This document shows, piece after piece, positions 19,233 through 26,363 of a stretch of DNA of 49,487 nucleotides (its first letter is position 1; each line of letters begins with the position of its first letter). Both the position numbers and the translations under genes were made by a program. This DNA comes from Candidatus Brocadia sp. (lineage in GTDB: Bacteria > Planctomycetota > Brocadiia > Brocadiales > Brocadiaceae): assembly GCA_011525665.1 (NCBI GenBank), contig WYAU01000018.1:1-49487 (forward strand), read 5' to 3'. The notes below the pieces were generated by a model, which did not search any database, was not told the origin of the DNA, and was given only the letters and a program-made list of their open reading frames with translations.

Positions 19233-20459
19233 ATGATTGGTATATCAAAATTATATTGTGGTACCGTAGAGCCGTCAGATGCTTTACGTTACGGCAGGGA
19301 GTCAAAGAAACTTCCCTCCCATCTGTTACAATTTTCACTAGACAAAAAACCCGTTGTTGTATGGAATGTAGGACAGCGTTGCAACTTAAAATGCATCCAT
19401 TGCTATTCGCAATCGAAGGATATGGAATATCCCAATGAACTGACCACCAATGAGGCAAAGGCAATGCTGGATGATCTTGCTGATTACGGGGCCCCTGTGA
19501 TTCTGTTTTCCGGTGGGGAACCTTTAATGAGACCCGACCTCCTGGAATTAATTGGTTATGCGAAAGCGAAGGGTTTGCGGGCGGTCATTAGTACCAATGG
19601 TACCTTAATTACGGTAGAAAAGGCCAACGAATTGAAAAAATTCGGACTTTCCTACGTAGGGATCAGTCTGGACGGTCTTAAAGAAACTAACGACCGGTTC
19701 CGGGGTATTCCTGGTGCATTTGATGCGGCCTTGTCCGGTATCAGAAACTGCATGTCTGTGGGCATTAAAGTAGGTTTGCGTTTTACGATTAATAAGAGGA
19801 ACGCTCATGATGTTCCGGGTATCTTTCAACTCATTGAAAAAGAAAATATCCCAAGGGTCTGTTTCTATCACCTGGTCTATTCAGGGAGGGGTTCCAATTT
19901 GATCGAGGAAGACCTTTCTCACAAAGAAACCCGGGAGGTTGTTGATCTAATTATCAATAAGACCAAGGAGGCGCATGACAGGGGCAGAAAAATAGAGGTA
20001 CTCACCGTCGATAATCATGCCGATGGCCCGTATGTGTATTTGCGGCTCTTGAAGGAAGATCCAAAAAGGGCAAAAGAGGTATATGAGCTCCTCCAGATGA
20101 ACGAGGGAAATAGCTCTGGTAAGGGACTTGCCTGTATAAGCTGGGATGGGGAGGTACATGCCGATCAGTTTTGGAGGCAATACTCGTTTGGAAACGTCAG
20201 AAAAAGAAAGTTTAGCGAGATATGGGAAGATACTTCCAATGAGTTAATGGCGAAACTGAAGAATAAAAACCCCTATATCAAAGGGCGTTGTGCAAAATGC
20301 AGATGGCTTACTATTTGTGGCGGAAACTTCAGAGCAAGGGCAGAGGCATATTATGGTGATATGTGGGAACATGACCCTGCTTGTTATCTCACCGATGAAG
20401 AGATTGGAATCGAATCCGGATCTCCCAAAAAAGCGAGGCAAAAGGTAACTGTCCAGTGA
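19233..20459 (+). CDS. ahbC: Radical SAM/SPASM protein, AhbC-type 12,18-didecarboxysiroheme deacetylase
   Basis: The 408-residue enzyme carries the radical SAM cluster motif CNLKCIHC (Cys50, 54, 57), a GGEP motif (FSGGEPLM), and a C-terminal SPASM-like cysteine set (ACISWDG, RCAKCRWLTICGG, HDPAC) for auxiliary clusters. The very N-terminus MIGISKLYCGTVEPSDALRYGR is, from memory, diagnostic of AhbC, which removes acetate side chains from didecarboxysiroheme to make iron-coproporphyrin III in the siroheme-dependent haem route. The sister enzyme NirJ of haem d1 synthesis is the main alternative. Start at ATG 19233 follows GGAG motifs; the longer frame from 19173 is unlikely. It has its own promoter, apart from the upstream run. 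Other ahb genes are not in the window. Confidence 0.82.
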   Translation: MIGISKLYCGTVEPSDALRYGRESKKLPSHLLQFSLDKKPVVVWNVGQRCNLKCIHCYSQSKDMEYPNELTTNEAKAMLDDLADYGAPVILFSGGEPLMRPDLLELIGYAKAKGLRAVISTNGTLITVEKANELKKFGLSYVGISLDGLKETNDRFRGIPGAFDAALSGIRNCMSVGIKVGLRFTINKRNAHDVPGIFQLIEKENIPRVCFYHLVYSGRGSNLIEEDLSHKETREVVDLIINKTKEAHDRGRKIEVLTVDNHADGPYVYLRLLKEDPKRAKEVYELLQMNEGNSSGKGLACISWDGEVHADQFWRQYSFGNVRKRKFSEIWEDTSNELMAKLKNKNPYIKGRCAKCRWLTICGGNFRARAEAYYGDMWEHDPACYLTDEEIGIESGSPKKARQKVTVQ

Positions 20460-20553
20460 TTTAATTTTAACTGTGACCCTGTTACGTTGATTTGTCTAAC
20501 ATATTTTCAGGCAGTAACCTTTCCCTGGCGTAAGGAGTTTCAAATCTGCAATT

Positions 20554-20606
20554 GTAGCGCGAACTTCAGTTCGCTTGCATCCTATGCGAACTAAAACTCG
20601 CATTAC
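20554..20606. repeat. 53-nt palindromic repeat, copy A
   Basis: Arms start GTAGCGCGAACTTCAG and end with CTCGCATTAC, imperfectly complementary, around a short spacer TTGCATCCTAT. The same layout occurs at 25986-26038, and shorter versions at 31968, 33199 and 43469. It lies between ahbC and the DUF4159 gene and could act as a transcript end for both. Confidence 0.75.
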
Positions 20607-20644
20607 ATTGAAAAAGACACGAACGCCTGATTTAAGAAGAGGCA

Positions 20645-21460
20645 TTACATCTGTCTTTTCAGGATAAAAGGCAAATGTACCTGGTCTTGTTTATAGTCGC
20701 CTGTTAAAGCATACATAATAATATTTATGCCGAGGCGGAATGCCATAGCCCTTTGTGTCTCACCGCCGGGAATTACTTCATATTCCCAACTCCCAAGAGG
20801 ATCTTTTGCCCAGGCGCCGCCGAGGTCGTTCTGCGAATAGATGATAGCCGCCCGATTTTCTATCATGACAGCTTCCAGATAAGATTTTTCCATAATCCTG
20901 CCATAGGCCTGATTCAGTAAGTAAAAAGATTTGAAGATAGTATGGTCTGCAGGCAGCCTTTCCAGGGATTTATGTGGGAATAGTCGTTTAATTTCACGCC
21001 GGACGGATGTATCAAATCCAAAATTGCTCTTTCCAATACAGTCGTCAATTAATAGCGTGCCTCCGAATTCCAGGTATAATTTCAGATTGCTGATTTCTTT
21101 CTCGCTGAAAGGTGGGAATTCCTGATCGCCGGACATATAGAGGAATGGGTATTCAAAGAGATTGACGTCACCTGCCCGAAGGATTACGGCATCGATGCGC
21201 GCCTCAACGCTGGTTCGCTTGATAAGTTCCCACATCAGACGTTTTCCCGCATTGGGCCTGGGATTCCAGTTCCCACCAGAATATTCCAATTGGGCGAAGG
21301 TAAACTTTGAAGCCTCACCCATAGCGAAAATATGGTGGGGTGAAAGTATGAAACCACAGATTGCATAGATTGCGCAGATGAAAAATCTGAGATTTTTGTG
21401 GATAGCAAACCACACAGGCTCAGAGGCACTAATATTATAAAACACGGCTATTATTCTCAT
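20645..21460 (-). CDS. Exported DUF4159-domain protein
   Basis: 271 residues with an N-terminal hydrophobic signal (FFICAIYAICGFIL). The rest matches the DUF4159 pattern: KFTFAQLEYSGGNWNPRPNAGKRLMWEL, FPFLYMSGDQEFPPFSEKEISNLKLYLEFGGTLLIDD, and a C-terminal SWEYEVIPGGETQRAMAFRLGINIIMYALTGDYK. The fold is related to glutamine-amidotransferase-like domains seen in membrane-associated MoxR/BatA-type gene sets in planctomycetes; the molecular role is unknown. It stands alone here. The start is uncertain: ATG 21460 has only a weak GGTG upstream, and a GTG about 16 codons later would still give a signal peptide. Confidence 0.8.
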   Translation of the reverse strand: MRIIAVFYNISASEPVWFAIHKNLRFFICAIYAICGFILSPHHIFAMGEASKFTFAQLEYSGGNWNPRPNAGKRLMWELIKRTSVEARIDAVILRAGDVNLFEYPFLYMSGDQEFPPFSEKEISNLKLYLEFGGTLLIDDCIGKSNFGFDTSVRREIKRLFPHKSLERLPADHTIFKSFYLLNQAYGRIMEKSYLEAVMIENRAAIIYSQNDLGGAWAKDPLGSWEYEVIPGGETQRAMAFRLGINIIMYALTGDYKQDQVHLPFILKRQM

Positions 21461-21553
21461 TAATAAATATTACACCTGAATTTCTTTTTAAGTTCGTTAT
21501 TATATTTTATCTTCTTTTTATAAATCCGCTTAAAACCCCGGTCATATGCTATT

Positions 21554-21760
21554 CTAATCGCCTTTTAGATCTTCATATAAATCTTTTGCCGTTCCTATGT
21601 TTCTCAATCCTTTCTTGAGATTAGTCACAGCATCTTTAGCGCCTTTACATTCTTAATTTTTACATTGTTTAGATTCTCTTGTTTCAAACTTAATGTCTGT
21701 CAATAGTCCATGCCCGAATTCTTGACCTTATATTGCAGTTTGCAACTTCTTTGCATAAGG
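21554..21760 (-). pseudogene. Degraded minus-strand gene remnant after the radical-SAM-like gene
   Basis: Reading on the minus strand, one frame gives protein-like sequence interrupted by stops: '...GQEFGHGLLTDIKFETRE...' then stop, then 'ECKGAKDAVTNLKKGLRN' and 'IGTAKDLYEDLKGD' before a final stop (complement of 21554-21556). The amphipathic Lys/Glu-rich tail looks like a real C-terminus. I cannot identify the family. It is AT-rich like the neighbouring tcmP pair and probably represents the 3' end of a disrupted gene. The rest of the 21461-21761 gap holds nothing else I can name. Confidence 0.35.
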
Positions 21761-21761
21761 C

Positions 21762-22547
21762 TTATAAACTATTTGTAATTGTTCCACTTTTTATAAAATA
21801 TTCTTTATTCTTTTCCTTACAAAATTCAATTACTCGTTCACTTAAATCATTAAAATATTTCTTGTAATTTGGATACTTTGATACCATTGAATTGTAATTC
21901 ATCCTTCCAAAAATAATTTTATCGACAAAAGATATCGAATTCAGAATATCTCCGATATCCTGCTTAATTATATTTGGGGTAGGATAAGGTTCGATACTTA
22001 CCCATGTTTTTCTTCCACGCTTGTGAAGCTTATAAAGACATTCTATTCTTTCATCATATGGAGCAGAAAAAGGCTCGGTTTTCTTTCTAAAATTTTCGTC
22101 TAATGAAATTAATGTAATTCCGAATTCATTATCTTCTGAAAGCTGTTCCAGTTCTGAAGGTAAACAACCTTTTGTTAATGCAGTACACTTAATTTTAGCT
22201 TCATTAAGCATTTTAATTAATTTAATACTCAACTCTTCGATTTCATTATAACCATACATAAAAGGGTCCGTGCTAAAACAAAAGTGCACGAATTTCATTC
22301 TGGTTTTGTACTTGGGAATTTCTTTCTTTAATAAATCTATAGAGTTTTCAACAATCTTCGGTTTCATCCATTCTTCATATGATTCAACTTTACCAAATCT
22401 TCTTGCCATTAACATAGCGTAGCACGGATATAAACACCCGTGAGAACAGCCCAAAACATGGTTTATTGTATAGTCTCCATATTCTACACCTGTCTTATAC
22501 AGTAAGGAATTTCTTTTGATATATTCAAGAACACTGTTTTTCAACAT
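21762..22547 (-). CDS. Radical-SAM-like 'three-Cys-motif' protein, partner of TcmP
   Basis: 261 residues. The N-terminus carries GCSHGCLYPCYA, so the three cysteines (34, 38, 42) have CX3CX3C spacing rather than the canonical radical-SAM CX3CX2C. The remainder resembles spore-photoproduct-lyase-like and phage Gp37/Gp68-type TIM barrels: FVHFCFSTDPF, MLNEAKIKCTALTKG, FGITLISLDENFRKKTEP, KRGRKTWVSIEPYPTPNI. It likely binds an iron-sulfur cluster; substrate unknown. Its ATG overlaps the end of tcmP by 7 nt, so the two are translated together. Codon use is strongly AT-rich compared with the housekeeping genes, suggesting horizontal transfer. Confidence 0.75.
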   Translation of the reverse strand: MLKNSVLEYIKRNSLLYKTGVEYGDYTINHVLGCSHGCLYPCYAMLMARRFGKVESYEEWMKPKIVENSIDLLKKEIPKYKTRMKFVHFCFSTDPFMYGYNEIEELSIKLIKMLNEAKIKCTALTKGCLPSELEQLSEDNEFGITLISLDENFRKKTEPFSAPYDERIECLYKLHKRGRKTWVSIEPYPTPNIIKQDIGDILNSISFVDKIIFGRMNYNSMVSKYPNYKKYFNDLSERVIEFCKEKNKEYFIKSGTITNSL

Positions 22548-23725
22548 TTCACACTCACAGTAATTTTATATTTTCGGTAATCTAATGCAGTAGCTTTTCT
22601 GCCTCCTTCTGTATATGCAGGTTCTCTATCTATTATTATTTGATTGCCTTCCATCTCCTTCATTTTACCTTCATATTCTTTTTTAGAAAATGCTATTCCA
22701 TATTTTTCGAATAACTTAACCAACAATTCCTGAAGAGGCAGAGATTTTTTATGCTCCTTCAAAACATTCAAAATACCTTCTTTTAAATCGAAACCAGGTT
22801 GAATTGATGAATCAGGAAATTCGCACTCAAATAACACTTTCTGACCGCATCTTTGAATATTTTTTAATTCATTCCAAATTCGGCTCATGCTATCGGCCAT
22901 AAGAATCATACCTTCTTGGTGGTTAGAACCAAAAATTAAACGATATTTAGGGATATTTCCACTTTCTAACCTAATCGGTATATTAACAACATATGTAAAC
23001 AGATTTTTAATCTGTTTCACATATTCATTTAAGAAAAGTTCTTCTGCTCTGAACATACCAATTTTATCATTTTTATAATCGTCGATGATCGACTGCCAGT
23101 ATTCTCCATGGGCAATATTATTCATGCGCTCTTTAGTATTCGCCTCGTCCAATTCGTATTCATCCCCACTTTGGTCATCACTAAAAAGACTTTCATAATT
23201 TAACTTTAGCAATCTGCAACCTTCCCGTAAGAAGCCAAAGGAATTGAAATTTAAAAGCATTTCTAAAGAGGAAAAATTTTTAGCCTTTATTCGTTCAAAC
23301 TGCTGGAAATCGAGACATTTGATCCCATAAGGATCAATATAGAGAAACAAATTACAACGTGAATTCAAAGCAAGTATTTTACCTATGTTTTCTTCAAATG
23401 TTCCCGGCAATACTTCACAATTTTCATAACCTCTTAAATTGGTCTCTAACTCTTTGGTATAGTTGCGTTCTATAAATAAACCGCGTATGTCCTTGTTTTG
23501 GTTATCGTTTGCAAGAACAGAACGTATATGATTGGCAATTATTATTGGAGAACCTGTATGGCCGTCATCGAATCTTCCTTTTCCAGCAAAACAATCAATT
23601 ATTACCAAAGGTCTACGTGTTTTAAGGATTTTGGCAATGTAAGGCACTAAGTAACGATCAAAAATCTCATCCTTTTGAAGAGACCAGCCTTTTTTTATTT
23701 TAAAAAAATCTTTTGTATGTCCCAT
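22541..23725 (-). CDS. tcmP: Three-Cys-motif partner protein TcmP
   Basis: 394 residues. The N-terminal half looks like a methyltransferase-like Rossmann domain: VIIDCFAGKGRFDDGHTGSP resembles motif I with the surrounding FAGxG, and FLYIDPYGIK resembles motif IV. The middle (FGFLREGCRLL, AHGEYWQSIIDDY, PKYRLIFGSNHQEGMILMADSM) follows the sporadically distributed TcmP family, named for being encoded next to a three-cysteine-motif protein, as is the case here. The C-terminal 90 residues look like a winged-helix DNA-binding domain (LQELLVKLFEKYGIAFSKKEYEGKMKEME). Function is not established; the neighbourhood (PLD nuclease, type I R-M) hints at mobile-element conflict. Start ATG 23725 lacks a strong ribosome-binding site. 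Confidence 0.78.
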   Translation of the reverse strand: MGHTKDFFKIKKGWSLQKDEIFDRYLVPYIAKILKTRRPLVIIDCFAGKGRFDDGHTGSPIIIANHIRSVLANDNQNKDIRGLFIERNYTKELETNLRGYENCEVLPGTFEENIGKILALNSRCNLFLYIDPYGIKCLDFQQFERIKAKNFSSLEMLLNFNSFGFLREGCRLLKLNYESLFSDDQSGDEYELDEANTKERMNNIAHGEYWQSIIDDYKNDKIGMFRAEELFLNEYVKQIKNLFTYVVNIPIRLESGNIPKYRLIFGSNHQEGMILMADSMSRIWNELKNIQRCGQKVLFECEFPDSSIQPGFDLKEGILNVLKEHKKSLPLQELLVKLFEKYGIAFSKKEYEGKMKEMEGNQIIIDREPAYTEGGRKATALDYRKYKITVSVKC

Positions 23726-23734
23726 TTTGCCTAA

Positions 23735-23829
23735 TTATAGTAAACGAAATAAACAAGTTGACATGTAATAGCCAATTTTGGTGGAATAGCTAACAATTTA
23801 TACCTATTTATTAATTGCGTTTACTATAA
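23735..23829. mobile_element. 95-bp element with perfect 12-bp terminal inverted repeats (MITE-like)
   Basis: TTATAGTAAACG at 23735-23746 is repeated as its exact complement CGTTTACTATAA at 23818-23829, with 71 bp of AT-rich sequence without coding capacity between. Each terminus carries an outward TATAA-type -10 sequence; the left one (TATAAT on the minus strand) lies about 10 nt from tcmP and may serve as its promoter. The right terminus abuts the stop of a broken gene. It could be a miniature inverted-repeat element or an operator-type palindrome. Confidence 0.55.
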
Positions 23830-23830
23830 C

Positions 23831-24007
23831 TTAATCCAAAATCATTTTTTTCAACCTCTTTTTCGCTTCTTCGATAAAAGCAATCCGCCATCTTGGGTCT
23901 TTTATATCAAGCATTTCCACTGCTTTTTCAAAAAATTTACCATAACAGGAACGTTCTTATTTTATCCTTGCTGAAGCTTCTGCTCCGAATATATAAACTA
24001 TTTTCAT
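23831..24007 (-). pseudogene. Small broken gene (one in-frame stop), unidentified
   Basis: On the minus strand an ATG (complement of 24005-24007) starts MKIVYIFGAEASARIK, meets TAA, and in the same frame continues with KFFEKAVEMLDIKDPRW, RIAFIEEAKKRLKKMILD and a final TAA at 23831-23833. The second half is convincingly protein-like (59 codons in all). I cannot assign it. Its stop codon directly borders the 95-bp inverted-repeat element, so it may have been cut or fused by that element. Confidence 0.4.
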
Positions 24008-24023
24008 TACATTAGCTACTATA

Positions 24024-24635
24024 TTATTTTGGTTGATATTTTGAAATCGTCTTGAGCTTTTCAAGAAATGCCTCTGCCACTCTGCGTGATTTTATCAAGA
24101 CGGATGCCTCATGGTTTTTCTTTAGTGCACTATACGTCCAGTTCGTACTGCCCACAATGGTGATATAGTCATCTATGACCAATATCTTACTGTGGGTAAC
24201 ACGGTCGATACTGTCGTAATACACAGGGACGCCATTCTTTTTCAGCAATTCGTATGCTTCACTACTTTTCCTTTCCGTCTTTTTCTGTTTTTCCCCCGTT
24301 TCCCAAAACATGATATTTTGATCAAAGATAACCGTTACATTTACTCCACGCCTATGTGCGTTAATGAGGTCATTGATCAGGTTATATTCCCAACCCTGTT
24401 TATATTTTGGATTAATATCGGCGATGTACATGACACACAGGATAGATTTCTTTGCGGTGGTTAAAGCCTGGTGTACCTGTGAGTAATAGTCTCCATCCAC
24501 CAAGGGTATGACATCGTCGGCAGGCAGAGCAAAGGAAGGAGGCGTGTAAGAGATGCAGAGAACAAAAATAACTATAATGGGAAATTTATTTATCATGTGT
24601 TTCAGGTATTTCATAAAATATGTTAATTTTTGCAT
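24024..24635 (-). CDS. Secreted phospholipase D-family nuclease with a single HKD motif
   Basis: 203 residues with an N-terminal signal peptide (FPIIVIFVLCISYTPPSFA). The PLD catalytic motif is HSKILVIDDYITIVGSTN (His148, Lys150, Asp155, with GSxN following), as in the bacterial Nuc endonuclease, which works as a dimer to make one active site. It should cleave DNA or phosphodiesters in the periplasm or outside. The start ATG 24635 directly follows the mtaB stop, and in-frame ATGs at 24614 and 24596 would still leave a signal peptide. Nucleotide composition is AT-rich like tcmP, unlike mtaB, so it may be an acquired rider on the mtaB transcript. Confidence 0.85.
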   Translation of the reverse strand: MQKLTYFMKYLKHMINKFPIIVIFVLCISYTPPSFALPADDVIPLVDGDYYSQVHQALTTAKKSILCVMYIADINPKYKQGWEYNLINDLINAHRRGVNVTVIFDQNIMFWETGEKQKKTERKSSEAYELLKKNGVPVYYDSIDRVTHSKILVIDDYITIVGSTNWTYSALKKNHEASVLIKSRRVAEAFLEKLKTISKYQPK

Positions 24636-25970
24636 TTATTGTAAAGTCCCCATCGCAAGCGAGGGGGAAACCTCTTCTATCCGTACCGAAACAATTGAAT
24701 TTTTGATAGTGTCCGGGCCGTCAAATAAGACCTTGATGTACCGTTCGGAGTATCCACATAATTTGTTTGTCTTAGGGTCCCTTTCCGTTTCTACCAGGAC
24801 TTCAGCACGTGTGTTTAAAAAACGTTTTTTGTAGGTAAAGGCCGAATTTTTTGCCACAGCATCCAGGAGTGTCTTTCTTTTTTTGATAGTTTGGGGTTGA
24901 CAATGGTCAGACATTTTCGCTGCCGGGGTTCCTTCCCTTGCGCTAAAAGGGAATATATGCATACGGCTAAAGCCCGCCTTTTTACACAGGTTGATGGTAT
25001 TTTCAAAGTGTTCGTCTTGTTCCCCCGGAAAACCAACTATGATGTCCGTGGTAAATGATGGTGCATCAATCTTTGAGCGGATGCCATCAAGTACCTCTAA
25101 ATATTGAGATGAGTTATATTTTCTGTTCATCCTCTTCAGGATAAAATCATCTCCACTTTGTATCGGAATATGAAAATGGGGGCATATCCGGTTTGTATGT
25201 GCAACAAGGTCGATTAATTCATGTGTTATTTCATTGATTTCAAGAGAGCTTAGCCGGAGTCTTTTTAGACCAGACAAATTACTGAGCATGTTGATAACAT
25301 CCAATAATCGGAGATTTTCCTGTGTTTCTTTACCGTAAGCCCCCAGATGAATGCCGGTCAGTATAATCTCTTTGTAACCGTTATCAATTAAACGTCGTGC
25401 TTCTTCCAGGATATCCGGTGGTCTCCGGCTCTTGATACCTCCCCGTACGTAAGGGATGATACAATAGGAACAATACAAGTCACATCCGTCTTCGATCTTG
25501 AGGAATGCCCTTGTGTGACCTGCAAAATGGCTTATCTTGAGATTGTAAATAGATTCTTTCTCGGACCCAGGAATATATGTATCATCACCCCATCCCCCCC
25601 TTTTCGAAGGGGAAGTAGGGACACGGTGCACCGTGTCCCTACTGACAATTTCTGCTAATTGTGCCTCTTCTGCCTTGGTAATCACAAAGTCTACCCCTTC
25701 CAGTTTTTTAATGGCTTCGGTATCTGACTCTGCATAACACCCGGTGACAACGACTGTTGCCGCGGGATTTTTTCTTCTAACCTTTTTGATGTATTGTCGT
25801 GATTTTTCGTCGCTGGCCGAGGTGACCGTACAGGTGTTGATTACATAAAGATCGGCAGCTTGTTCAGGAGCGGTTTCTACGAATCCTTTCGCGGCAAGGG
25901 ATTCCCGTATGGCCTGGGTCTCATACTGATTGACCTTGCATCCAAGCGTGATAAAAGCGCATGTCTTCAT
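24636..25970 (-). CDS. mtaB: tRNA t6A37 methylthiotransferase MtaB, with in-frame repeat insertion
   Basis: Radical SAM methylthiotransferase that converts t6A37 to ms2t6A37 in tRNA. The 444-residue protein has the N-terminal UPF0004 domain with its cluster cysteines (Cys11, 47, 78: LGCKVNQ, NTCTVT, TGCYA), the radical SAM motif CDLYCSYC (163, 167, 170), and a C-terminal TRAM region (RAEVLVE, YIKVLF). Between the two catalytic domains, residues about 110-129 (RDTVHRVPTSPSKRGGWGDD) are encoded by a 28-nt perfect palindrome at 25615-25642 plus an adjacent C-rich repeat, so the linker is repeat-derived. Start ATG 25970 fits the family; the open frame to 26012 is made of the intergenic repeat. 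Confidence 0.95.
   Translation of the reverse strand: MKTCAFITLGCKVNQYETQAIRESLAAKGFVETAPEQAADLYVINTCTVTSASDEKSRQYIKKVRRKNPAATVVVTGCYAESDTEAIKKLEGVDFVITKAEEAQLAEIVSRDTVHRVPTSPSKRGGWGDDTYIPGSEKESIYNLKISHFAGHTRAFLKIEDGCDLYCSYCIIPYVRGGIKSRRPPDILEEARRLIDNGYKEIILTGIHLGAYGKETQENLRLLDVINMLSNLSGLKRLRLSSLEINEITHELIDLVAHTNRICPHFHIPIQSGDDFILKRMNRKYNSSQYLEVLDGIRSKIDAPSFTTDIIVGFPGEQDEHFENTINLCKKAGFSRMHIFPFSAREGTPAAKMSDHCQPQTIKKRKTLLDAVAKNSAFTYKKRFLNTRAEVLVETERDPKTNKLCGYSERYIKVLFDGPDTIKNSIVSVRIEEVSPSLAMGTLQ
25586..25642. repeat. Repeat inserted within mtaB: C-rich element plus 28-nt perfect palindrome
   Basis: 25615-25642 reads GTAGGGACACGGTG and its exact complement without a loop. Next to it, 25586-25614 is a C-rich element with a TTCGAA centre, similar in layout to 40234-40267. 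A palindrome of the same GTAGGGxC...GxCCCTAC form lies at 37566-37593. The length is compatible with an in-frame insertion of about 57 nt. Confidence 0.75.
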
Positions 25971-25985
25971 GTTTTTGCCAGAGTT

Positions 25986-26038
25986 GTAGTACGAACTTCG
26001 GTTCGCTTGCATTCTATACGAACTAAAGTTCGTGCTAC
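25986..26038. repeat. 53-nt palindromic repeat, copy B
   Basis: Starts GTAGTACGAACTTCGG and ends AGTTCGTGCTAC, same total length and spacer (TTGCATTCTAT) as copy A at 20554-20606. It lies 16 nt upstream of the mtaB start codon and must therefore be in the mtaB leader or separate the gene from its promoter. Confidence 0.8.
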
Positions 26039-26178
26039 ATTGAATATTTGGAATTTCGAGGACAAACTTGTTTTGTCCGTGCCTAATTTTATCATTAGTA
26101 ACTTTAAAGTGAGTTCTTCAACAACACTGTGCTCAAAGAGACGCCAATTTCAAGCTGAATTAAGGAATCTGATTTAGC

Positions 26179-26206
26179 TTGACAAAAATTACCGTCTGTG
26201 TACACT
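26179..26206 (+). promoter_or_regulatory. Sigma70-type promoter for ald
   Basis: A consensus TTGACA at 26179-26184 is followed 16 bp later by TACACT at 26201-26206. The leader to ald would be about 150 nt, long enough to hold control elements, but I see no known riboswitch in it. Confidence 0.45.
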
Positions 26207-26363
26207 ACGTTTGACCGATAGGCCGAAAGAATTATTGTGCCGCGAATTGACACAAATTTCCGCGAATATTTTCCTTTCTCTCATGTTTAGTCGGGTTCGA
26301 TTCGTGGTTAAAAGTTAGGAGTGATTTTATCAGACGATACATTCTTTTTGAAGAGAAATTCAG

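Larger units (their letters stand above)
25971..26363. other. Divergent intergenic region between mtaB and ald
   Basis: Holds palindromic repeat copy B next to mtaB and a promoter for ald (both annotated separately). The rest, about 26040-26175, shows no gene. Confidence 0.5.

Noticed and set aside
26290-26306. GGGTTCGATTC motif like a tRNA T-arm
   Set aside because: Flanking bases do not form a T-stem and no acceptor or anticodon arm is nearby.
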